From assembly GCA_028280915.1 (NCBI GenBank), contig JANQKX010000588.1, forward strand, positions 1-20,186: a stretch of DNA of 20,186 nt, given 5' to 3'. Within the stretch, counting starts at the first letter, position 1, and every line of letters starts with the position of its first letter. A model generated the notes under the pieces. That model was not told the DNA's origin. It saw nothing but the letters and a program-made list of their open reading frames with translations, and did no database searches. This document shows positions 6,806 through 13,047 of the stretch, one piece after another. The position numbers and the translations under genes are program-made. The stretch comes from Kiloniellaceae bacterium (GTDB taxonomy: Bacteria; Pseudomonadota; Alphaproteobacteria; Kiloniellales; Kiloniellaceae).

Positions 6806-7519
6806 ATGGCATTTTTAAACGCAAAACTCCGCACCGCCACCATCGTCGGCCTGGCGACCCTGTCTCTTGCCGCCTGCTCGGAAAAAGCCCAGGAGCAGTC
6901 CCTGGGGGAAAATCTGCAGGACGGGGTGGAACTGGTCTTTTATCACGGCAAATGGCAGCAAGGGCCGGCCCCGCTGCGGAACCATGTCGAGGACATCACC
7001 TTTGAGCATTCGGTTCTCTTCGCCCCCGGTTCGTCGGCCATGGGCGGCGGCCAAATGGCCGAATTGCGGGCCTTTTTCGCCGAAGCGGGCATCTCGCCGG
7101 AGAACACGGTGCGGATCGAAGTGCCGAATCCCAACCTGGAGCCGGTTTCCCCCCTGTCCCAGGGCCGTCTGGCAAATGTGGAACAGGCGATTGTGGACAT
7201 GGGACTGGAAGCGCGGATGACCGTCTCCCGGTCGGCCGAATTGAATCCGGAAAATGACCGCGTCAACATCCTGGTTACCAAATTGGTGGTCGTGGAGCCG
7301 GATTGCCGGGAGCCCCAGCCGGAAGCGGGCCAGCGGCCCAATTACCGCTTCAGCTGCGCGGATACCTCCAACCTGGGCGAGATGGTCGCCAACCCGGAAG
7401 ACCTGCGTCATGGCCGTGGCCATGAGCATTCGGACGCAGATGCCGCCACCCTGCGCATTCAAAAGTATCGCACCCGCGATCAGGACGAACTGATCATCGA
7501 GAACACAGGGAGCAATTAA
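6806..7519 (+). CDS. cpaD: Flp pilus assembly lipoprotein CpaD
   Basis: A 237-residue protein. An N-terminal hydrophobic segment ends in a lipobox LAAC (Cys at 23), so the mature protein is probably a lipoprotein. The middle has a beta/alpha region (VLFAPGSSAM, then LSQGRLANVEQAI) and the C-terminal part has the CpaD hallmark of two cysteines, PDC and FSCADTSNLGEMVANPEDL (together about 165-200). CpaD is the alphaproteobacterial partner of the CpaC secretin and is thought to help it reach or assemble in the outer membrane. It begins 10 bp after cpaC and its last codon lies one base before cpaE. The N-terminal half is more divergent than the C-terminal half, which carries most of the identification. 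Confidence 0.9.
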   Translation: MAFLNAKLRTATIVGLATLSLAACSEKAQEQSLGENLQDGVELVFYHGKWQQGPAPLRNHVEDITFEHSVLFAPGSSAMGGGQMAELRAFFAEAGISPENTVRIEVPNPNLEPVSPLSQGRLANVEQAIVDMGLEARMTVSRSAELNPENDRVNILVTKLVVVEPDCREPQPEAGQRPNYRFSCADTSNLGEMVANPEDLRHGRGHEHSDADAATLRIQKYRTRDQDELIIENTGSN

Positions 7520-7520
7520 C

Positions 7521-8756
7521 ATGGCTCTGGCCGAAGACTATCAAAAAAGCGACTCGCCCGAGACCTCCGCCCTGGACTGCATTGCCTTCGTGGGAGACGG
7601 CGAAACCGAAAGCGTTGTCCGCTCGGTGCTGAAGGAAAACTACGACAAGCCGATCGTGCATCAGGGCTCCACCACCCAGGTCATCGACTACCTTTCCGAG
7701 GCATCGCCGCCCAGCGTCCTCATCGTGGACGTCTCCGGCACGGAATCGCCCTTGACCGCCATGATGTCCCTGACCGCGGCGCTGACGGACGAAACCCGTG
7801 TGATCGGCATCGGCTCGGTGAACGATATCGGGCTTTACCGGGACATCTTGGATTCCGGGGCCACGGACTACGTCGTCAAACCCGTAACCGAAAAGGCCAT
7901 CGCCGCCGCCATCCAGCGCACCAAGGAAAGCAATCTGACGACGGCCACCGCGATCGAGGAAAAAAAGCAATACCGCATCGCGGTTATCGGCGCGCGGGGC
8001 GGCGTTGGCGCCAGCACGATCTCGGCCAATCTGTCCTGGTATTTCGGCGAGGAGCTGAAAAACAAAACCGTCTTGGTGGACCTGGACCTGGAGTTCGGCA
8101 CCATCGCCTTGGCCATGGACCTGGAACCTACCCGGGGCCTGCGCGAGGCCTTGGAGAACCCAAACCGGATCGACAGCCTGTTCATCTCCAGCGCCACGGC
8201 GAAGATGACGGACCACGTCTCGGTCATGGCCACGGAAGAGACCCTGAACGACGATATTCACTTCAATCCCGGCGCCATCGACGTGCTGTTCGATGCCATC
8301 AGCCAGAGCGCGGACACCATCGTGGTCGACGTGCCGCGGCCAAGCTATTCGATCCGGCAAAAGGTGCTGGAAGCCGCCACCCACATCGTCCTGGTGACCG
8401 AGCTCAGCCTGCCGGGCTTGCGGGATTCCATTCGCCTGCTCAGCTCCATCGAGGAAGCGGCCTCCGGCATGCCGATCCTGGTCGTGGCCAACCGCACGGG
8501 CGGCACCCATCAGGCCATGCCGGCCTCGGAGTTTCAAAAGGCCTTGGGCCGCAAGGTGGATTTCCAGGTTCCCGAGGAATCAAAGGCGCTGAACAAAGCC
8601 GCCAATATGGGCAAGCCCTTGATCCAGTCAGATAAACGGTGCAAGGCCAGCAAGGTCATACAGTCCGTGGGCCGGCACCTCTGCGGCCCCGCCCCAAAGG
8701 GCAAGGGCGGTCAAGCCGGCAAAAAGGGCCTGAAGGGCTTGCTCAAGCTAGGTTAA
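7521..8756 (+). CDS. cpaE: Flp pilus localisation ATPase CpaE (receiver-like plus MinD/ParA-like)
   Basis: A 411-residue, two-domain cytoplasmic protein. Residues about 20-135 resemble a response-regulator receiver, with acidic D26/E28, D70 at the end of a beta-strand (VLIVDVSG), S99 and K120 in VVKPV. Residues about 150-385 are a MinD/ParA-like ATPase whose P-loop is GARGGVGAST (157-166). It lacks the lysine that normally precedes the Ser/Thr, a known CpaE variation. VLVDLDLEFG (184-193) and DTIVVDVPRP (265-274) follow. CpaE places the pilus machine at a cell pole in Caulobacter. AGGGAG lies about 8 bases before the start, within the end of cpaD. The last ~20 residues are a Gly/Lys-rich basic tail. 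The stop is followed by four more in-frame stops created by an 18-bp duplication. Confidence 0.95.
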   Translation: MALAEDYQKSDSPETSALDCIAFVGDGETESVVRSVLKENYDKPIVHQGSTTQVIDYLSEASPPSVLIVDVSGTESPLTAMMSLTAALTDETRVIGIGSVNDIGLYRDILDSGATDYVVKPVTEKAIAAAIQRTKESNLTTATAIEEKKQYRIAVIGARGGVGASTISANLSWYFGEELKNKTVLVDLDLEFGTIALAMDLEPTRGLREALENPNRIDSLFISSATAKMTDHVSVMATEETLNDDIHFNPGAIDVLFDAISQSADTIVVDVPRPSYSIRQKVLEAATHIVLVTELSLPGLRDSIRLLSSIEEAASGMPILVVANRTGGTHQAMPASEFQKALGRKVDFQVPEESKALNKAANMGKPLIQSDKRCKASKVIQSVGRHLCGPAPKGKGGQAGKKGLKGLLKLG

Positions 8757-8783
8757 GCATAAGCACTAGGTTAAGCATAAGCA
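8748..8783 (+). repeat. Perfect 18-bp tandem duplication between cpaE and cpaF
   Basis: CTAGGTTAAGCATAAGCA occurs twice in a row (8748-8765 and 8766-8783), followed by a partial third start TAGGT (8784-8788). The first copy holds the last two codons and stop codon of cpaE. Because the unit is a multiple of three, stops fall in the cpaE frame at 8754, 8760, 8772, 8778 and 8784. The final TAGG provides AGG, eight bases before the cpaF ATG at 8796. Confidence 0.95.
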
Positions 8784-8795
8784 TAGGTGTCGTTC

Positions 8796-10424
8796 ATGTT
8801 GCCCGATAACTCATCCGCCAGTGCCCCCAAGGACAAGACCGCCGACGCCGGCGGTCAAGATCAGTTCCGCCCCGAGGTCCTGGCCGCCTTCGAAGGCGAG
8901 AATGTCGCTTCCCTGCCGCGCCCGGAATTGGCCCTGCGCATCGGCCAGGTGGTCACCTCCATCCTGGAAAAGAACGGCACCACCCTGAACCTGCTGGAAC
9001 GACGCAAGCTGGTCGGTGACTTGATTGATTGGCTCGTGCGCAGCAAAAAAGACGCCGAACCCGAAAAACCCAAAGAGGACCAGCCTCACAAGGTCGACGC
9101 GCCGTCCGCCTTCAAGATGCCCGAAGCCGCCGCCGGCAGGGCCGACGGCAACCAGGTGTCCCTGCCGGCCAACATGGCCGCGGCAAAGAAAAAGATCCAT
9201 CCCCTGGTGATGGACCGCATGGATATCTCCGCGGCCTCCCAGCTGCCCCGGGACGACTTGCAGCGCCAGGTGAGCGAGATCGTCTCCGAAGTGGCCCAAG
9301 ACGAAAAACTGCACCTGAACTTCCTGGAGCAGCAGTCGATCGTGGAGGTCATGCTCAACGACATGTTGGGCCTGGGGCCGCTTGAGCCTCTCTTGGCCGA
9401 CGCGGCGATCACCGATATCATGGTCAACGGACCGAACCAGGTCTACGTGGAAAAAGGCGGCAAGCTGGTGCTGACCGACGTCCACTTCCAAAACAATGAC
9501 CACGTGCTCAACATCGCCCGCCGCATCGTGTCCCAGATCGGCCGGCGGGTGGATGAGTCCCATCCCCTGGTGGACGCGCGCTTGCTGGACGGCAGTCGTG
9601 TCAACATCATCATCCCGCCCCTGGCCATCGACGGCGCTTCCATTTCTATTCGTAAATTCGCCAAGAAGGCGATCGATCTGGATGTGATGAAGCGGCAAAA
9701 CAACATCTCCGAAGCCATGGCCACGGTGTTGAAGATCGCCGCCCGCGCCCGCTTGAACATTCTGATTTCCGGCGGTACCGGTTCGGGTAAGACCACCCTG
9801 CTCAACGCCATGTCGCAGATGATCGATCCCGGCGAGCGTATCGTCACCATCGAGGACGCGGCCGAGCTGCAGTTGCAGCAGCCTCACGTGGTGCGCCTGG
9901 AAACCCGCCCCGCCAATCTGGAAGGCAAGGGCGAGATCACCATGCGGGACCTGGTGAAGAACTCCCTGCGTATGCGGCCCGACCGTATCATCCTGGGTGA
10001 GATCCGCGGTTCCGAGGCCGTGGACATGCTCCAGGCCATGAACACGGGCCACGACGGCTCCTTAGGCACCATCCACGCCAACCGCCCCCGCGAGGCCCTC
10101 ACCCGGCTGGAAAACATGATCGGCATGGCGGGCATCAACTTGCCGGCCAAGGCGGTGCGCACGCAAATCTCCTCCGCCCTGGATCTGATCGTTCAGGTCT
10201 CACGTATGCGCGACGGCATGCGTCGTGTCACCCACGTGGAAGAGGTGGTCGGCATGGAAGGCGACATTGTCACGACCCAGGTGCTGTTCACCTATGAATT
10301 CCAGGGGGAAGGCAGCGACGGCATGCTGCAGGGCCGCTTCGTATCATCGGGCCTGCGGCCCCATTTCACGCCGAAAGCGGCCTATTTCGGTCTCGACAAG
10401 CCCCTGACGGAGGCCATGGGATGA
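8796..10424 (+). CDS. cpaF: Flp pilus assembly ATPase CpaF (TadA family) with a duplicated N-terminal domain
   Basis: A 542-residue secretion ATPase. GGTGSGKT (326-333) is the P-loop, with TIEDAAELQL (351-360) as the acidic box, DRIILGEIRG (396-405) as Walker B and GSLGTIHANRPREAL (421-435) as the His box. MLGLGPLEPLL and ITDIMVNGP mark the domain before the ATPase core. As a hexamer at the inner membrane it powers Flp pilin polymerisation through TadB/TadC. I chose ATG 8796 over GTG 8787 because the AGG at 8785-8787 is correctly spaced for the ATG and overlaps the GTG. Unusually, the helical segment before the ATPase (135-191) seems to occur twice: residues 25-81 align with it without gaps, joined by a charged, Pro/Ala-rich linker (about 82-134). 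The protein is therefore longer at the N-terminus than a CpaF with one such domain. Its stop overlaps the tadB start (ATGGGATGA). Confidence 0.96.
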   Translation: MLPDNSSASAPKDKTADAGGQDQFRPEVLAAFEGENVASLPRPELALRIGQVVTSILEKNGTTLNLLERRKLVGDLIDWLVRSKKDAEPEKPKEDQPHKVDAPSAFKMPEAAAGRADGNQVSLPANMAAAKKKIHPLVMDRMDISAASQLPRDDLQRQVSEIVSEVAQDEKLHLNFLEQQSIVEVMLNDMLGLGPLEPLLADAAITDIMVNGPNQVYVEKGGKLVLTDVHFQNNDHVLNIARRIVSQIGRRVDESHPLVDARLLDGSRVNIIIPPLAIDGASISIRKFAKKAIDLDVMKRQNNISEAMATVLKIAARARLNILISGGTGSGKTTLLNAMSQMIDPGERIVTIEDAAELQLQQPHVVRLETRPANLEGKGEITMRDLVKNSLRMRPDRIILGEIRGSEAVDMLQAMNTGHDGSLGTIHANRPREALTRLENMIGMAGINLPAKAVRTQISSALDLIVQVSRMRDGMRRVTHVEEVVGMEGDIVTTQVLFTYEFQGEGSDGMLQGRFVSSGLRPHFTPKAAYFGLDKPLTEAMG

Positions 10425-11440
10425 CGCTTCAGGAATTTCTCGAAGGCATCCAAAGCGCCTCCGGCGATGATCTTTTGTTTTTGGGCCTGCCCGCACTCGC
10501 CGGTCTGGTTCTCGTGGTCGTTGCCCTTCTGGCCGGGGACGGCAGTGACGCCAAACGCCAGAAGCGCATCTCCCGTATCAAGGGCGACGGCCCCAAGAAA
10601 GCCGCGACGGCCCAGGCCATTTCCATCCGTAAAACCACGACGGACAGCGACATCAAGTTCTTGGATGCCTTGATCAAGCGCAGCCTGCCGAAACCTGACC
10701 TGCTGCGCACCAGACTGGAGCGGGCCGGCCTGAAAATCTCCCTGGGCGTCTACTTGCTGATCAATCTGGTGGTGGGCGGCACGGCGGCGGCCGCCAGCAC
10801 CCTGTCCGGCTTCATCCCCCTGCCCGCGATCCTCCTGATCGGTTTTTTCGTCGGCCTGGGGCTGCCCCATTTGGCGGTGGGCTTCCTGGGCAAGCGCCGC
10901 AGGGCGCGTTTCATCGCCTATTTTCCCGAAGCCATCGACCTCATGGTCCGCGGCCTGAAATCGGGTCTGCCCATTACGGAATCCATCAAGGTGGCGGCCG
11001 AGGAAATTCCCAATCCGGTCGGCTCGGAACTGCAGCAGGTCACCGACGAGGTGAAAATGGGCGCCAAGGTGGACGCGGCCTTGGAGGCGGCCTCCAGACG
11101 CCTGGATATTCAAGAGTTCAACTATTTGACGATTGCCTTGTCGATCCAGGCGGAGACCGGCGGTAATCTGGCCGAAACCTTGGAAAATCTCTCTGACGTG
11201 CTGCGCAAACGGCGCGCCATCAAACTGAAGATCAAGGCCCTGTCGTCCGAGGCCAAGGCCAGCGCCTACATCATCGGCGCCCTGCCCTTTGTGATGGCTT
11301 TTATGATTCACATCACCAATCAGCACTATCTGGTGCCCTTGGTGGAGGACAGCCGGGGCCACCTCCTTGTCATGCTGGGCCTAACGAGTTTCGCCATGGG
11401 CGCCGGCGTCATGTACAAAATGGTGAAGTTCGAGATATGA
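10421..11440 (+). CDS. tadB: Flp pilus inner-membrane platform protein TadB
   Basis: A 339-residue polytopic protein with a membrane segment at about 20-38, a basic cytoplasmic stretch, a hydrophobic pair at about 109-150, a cytoplasmic type II secretion system F domain and two more segments at about 275-295 and 308-330. The F domain holds YFPEAIDLMVRGLKSG, PITESIKVAAEE and IQAETGGNLAETLENLS (together about 165-255), the usual GspF-family core. TadB and TadC together form the platform that couples the CpaF ATPase to pilin polymerisation. The start codon overlaps the cpaF stop (ATG at 10421, TGA at 10422-10424), and its own stop overlaps tadC in the same way, so the three are likely translationally coupled. 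Confidence 0.95.
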   Translation: MTLQEFLEGIQSASGDDLLFLGLPALAGLVLVVVALLAGDGSDAKRQKRISRIKGDGPKKAATAQAISIRKTTTDSDIKFLDALIKRSLPKPDLLRTRLERAGLKISLGVYLLINLVVGGTAAAASTLSGFIPLPAILLIGFFVGLGLPHLAVGFLGKRRRARFIAYFPEAIDLMVRGLKSGLPITESIKVAAEEIPNPVGSELQQVTDEVKMGAKVDAALEAASRRLDIQEFNYLTIALSIQAETGGNLAETLENLSDVLRKRRAIKLKIKALSSEAKASAYIIGALPFVMAFMIHITNQHYLVPLVEDSRGHLLVMLGLTSFAMGAGVMYKMVKFEI

Positions 11441-12411
11441 GCATCGAATCCTTTTTGCCCGCCGGGATGACCATCGCCGACGCTATCGTCATCTTGTCGA
11501 GCTTGTCGGCCTTGGCCGTGGTTACCTTGGTCTGGTATGCCCTCTTGCCGGCGGACCCGGGCGTGCGCCGGGCCAAGGTCCTGGCCGCCCAGCGCGACCT
11601 CATGCGCAGTGGCGCCATCGCCCCGACCCGGCGCAAGGAACGCAAAAAATCCCTCACCATGATGCAGATGCTGGTGAACCAGTTCAAACTGGCCCGCAGC
11701 CAGCAGGCGAAAAAGGTGTCGGAAAAAATGCTGCAGTGCGGCTGGCGCTCGCAGGAAGCGGTGGTGCGCTACTTCTTCTTCAAGATGACCCTGCCCTTTG
11801 CTTTCGGCATCTTCGCCGTGCTGTGCACCTATGTGGTCAATGTGTGGCAGCTGGAAGACCACATGAAAGCGATCGTGTGCATCGGCGCCATTGCCGCCGG
11901 TCTCTACGGGCCCGACATCATTATCAAAAACGCCGCGCAAAAGCGTCAGGAAGCCATTCGAAAGGCCCTGCCCGACACCTTGGACCTGATGGTGATCTGT
12001 GCCGAGGCCGGCTTGAGCCTGGACGCCACCATGAGCCGGGTGTCGCAAGAAATGGAAAAGACCACGCCGGAGATAGCCGACGAACTGGCGCTGACGGGCA
12101 TGGAGCTGGGCTTTCTGCCCGACCGGCGCCAGGCCCTGCGCAACATGGCCAATCGCTCCTCCCTCTCGGTGATGAAGGGCCTGGTCAATACCCTGATGCA
12201 GTCTGAGCGCTATGGCACGCCGCTGGCCGGCTCCTTGCGGGTCATGGCCGCCGAATCCCGCAACGAGCGCATGATGAAAGCAGAGGAAAAGGCGGCGCGC
12301 CTGCCGGCCATGATGACCGTTCCCATGATCATCTTCATTCTGCCGCCCTTGTTCGTGGTCCTGCTCGGCCCCGCCGGCATTTCCACTTATGACAATTTCA
12401 TCAAAATGTAG
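11437..12411 (+). CDS. tadC: Flp pilus inner-membrane platform protein TadC
   Basis: A 324-residue GspF-family protein shorter than, and distinct from, TadB. It has an N-terminal membrane segment (about 14-36), two more at about 115-160, the F domain with LPDTLDLMVICAEAGLSLDATMSRV (about 178-202, seen as LPDTLDLMVICAEAG and LSLDATMSRV) and QSERYGTPLAGSLRVMA (about 255-271), and a last segment at about 290-312 (MIIFILPPLFVVLLGPAG region). The ERYGTPL motif is typical of TadC. Its ATGA overlap with tadB implies coupling. It is the last tad gene here: a strong terminator follows within 30 bp, so tadD and the pseudopilin genes that often come next are missing from this transcription unit. Confidence 0.95.
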   Translation: MSIESFLPAGMTIADAIVILSSLSALAVVTLVWYALLPADPGVRRAKVLAAQRDLMRSGAIAPTRRKERKKSLTMMQMLVNQFKLARSQQAKKVSEKMLQCGWRSQEAVVRYFFFKMTLPFAFGIFAVLCTYVVNVWQLEDHMKAIVCIGAIAAGLYGPDIIIKNAAQKRQEAIRKALPDTLDLMVICAEAGLSLDATMSRVSQEMEKTTPEIADELALTGMELGFLPDRRQALRNMANRSSLSVMKGLVNTLMQSERYGTPLAGSLRVMAAESRNERMMKAEEKAARLPAMMTVPMIIFILPPLFVVLLGPAGISTYDNFIKM

Positions 12412-12438
12412 TAATTCTTTCTTGTCATAGAACATCAA

Positions 12439-12476
12439 AAAGGGCCGGTAGTCCAGCTTGCCGGCCCTTTCCTGTT
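12439..12476. terminator. Strong, probably bidirectional intrinsic terminator
   Basis: AAAGGGCCGG (12439-12448) and CCGGCCCTTT (12461-12470) form a perfect ten-pair stem with a 12-nt loop. The plus strand continues CCTGTTTTT. Reading leftward, the stem is followed by a run of T from the AAAAA at 12437-12441. It ends the tad operon and probably also the convergent small gene at 12488-12754. Confidence 0.88.
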
Positions 12477-12487
12477 TTTGACATGTC

Positions 12488-12754
12488 TCACGCAAAAACA
12501 GCGACCAAAAGCCCGGCCCCCAGGGTTAAAGCCATCAAGGCCAACAGGACGGCCAATAGGTAGCGTCCCGTTCGGCGCCCCAGGTTCTTTTGGCTTGTCC
12601 CGACCGCCTTGGCCGCCTGCCGGCCGGCTTGAAATTCCGGGCTATTCAGCGCCAAGGTTTCGGCCAAATTCCGGCCCATGACCGCTTCGGGCAATCCCTC
12701 ATCCTCAGTTGAACCGGCGGAACCGGGCCCGTCGTCTGTCCGCTTCCGTTGCAT
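12488..12754 (-). CDS. Small hypothetical protein with one C-terminal membrane segment
   Basis: An 88-residue protein I do not recognise. The N-terminal ~60 residues are polar and partly acidic, then Gln/Ala/Lys-rich (NSPEFQAGRQAAKAVGTSQ). After a basic stretch (KNLGRRTGR) a single hydrophobic segment of about 22 residues (LLAVLLALMALTLGAGLLVAV in overlapping parts) ends at the last residue. This layout, cytoplasmic N-terminus and membrane tail with almost nothing beyond it, is that of a tail-anchored protein. The ribosome site is excellent: AGGGAGGAAG lies about 6 bases before the ATG at 12754. It is alone on its strand, convergent with tadC across the terminator and divergent from tamA. No domain or motif suggests a function. 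Confidence 0.72.
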   Translation of the reverse strand: MQRKRTDDGPGSAGSTEDEGLPEAVMGRNLAETLALNSPEFQAGRQAAKAVGTSQKNLGRRTGRYLLAVLLALMALTLGAGLLVAVFA

Positions 12755-13047
12755 GCGATCTTCCTCCCTGCCCTTATACCAAGCGCCTATCCCTTCGTGC
12801 CCCTATCCCTTGATGCGACTGTCCCGCGGGATGGCTCGCTAAGAAAAAATATGGGATTTGATTGGTCAGACCCCCAGCCTCAAGGTAAACATTTTCTTCC
12901 GAGGACTGCAGGCAATCGGTAAGTAATTGGGAAGACGGGCGCTTTCAGGGAGGGAGCCATCGTGGGAGCAAAACAAGGAAGCGGCGGACGCAGGGGGCCT
13001 GCCCACTGCCTGAAACGGCCCGGGATCGGCCGTTGAAAGACTGACGG
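12755..13047. promoter_or_regulatory. Divergent intergenic region between the small membrane-protein gene and tamA
   Basis: About 290 bp that must hold the promoters for both flanking genes. Visible elements are the near-perfect 16-bp direct repeat at 12785-12816, a 10-bp palindrome TCCCGCGGGA (12822-12831) and an A-rich patch AAGAAAAAATATGG (12841-12854). I found no -35/-10 pair good enough to report. Some of this stretch, or the first codons assigned to tamA, may be leader, because the tamA start is uncertain. Confidence 0.5.
12785..12816. repeat. Two-copy 16-bp direct repeat upstream of the small membrane-protein gene
   Basis: GCCTATCCCTTCGTGC (12785-12800) is followed directly by CCCTATCCCTTGATGC (12801-12816), 13 of 16 positions equal. 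It lies about 30-60 bases upstream of the ATG at 12754 on the minus strand, where it could serve as paired operator sites or be a simple duplication. Confidence 0.6.

Noticed and set aside
8811..10052. 413-codon open frame on the minus strand across cpaF
   Set aside because: It is a mirror of GC-rich codon use in cpaF. The protein is full of Gly/His/Asp/Gln with no domain, and cpaF has all its motifs intact. The same applies to the long minus-strand frames at 5686-6843, 7494-8537, 10382-11362, 11326-12495 and 17393-18535.
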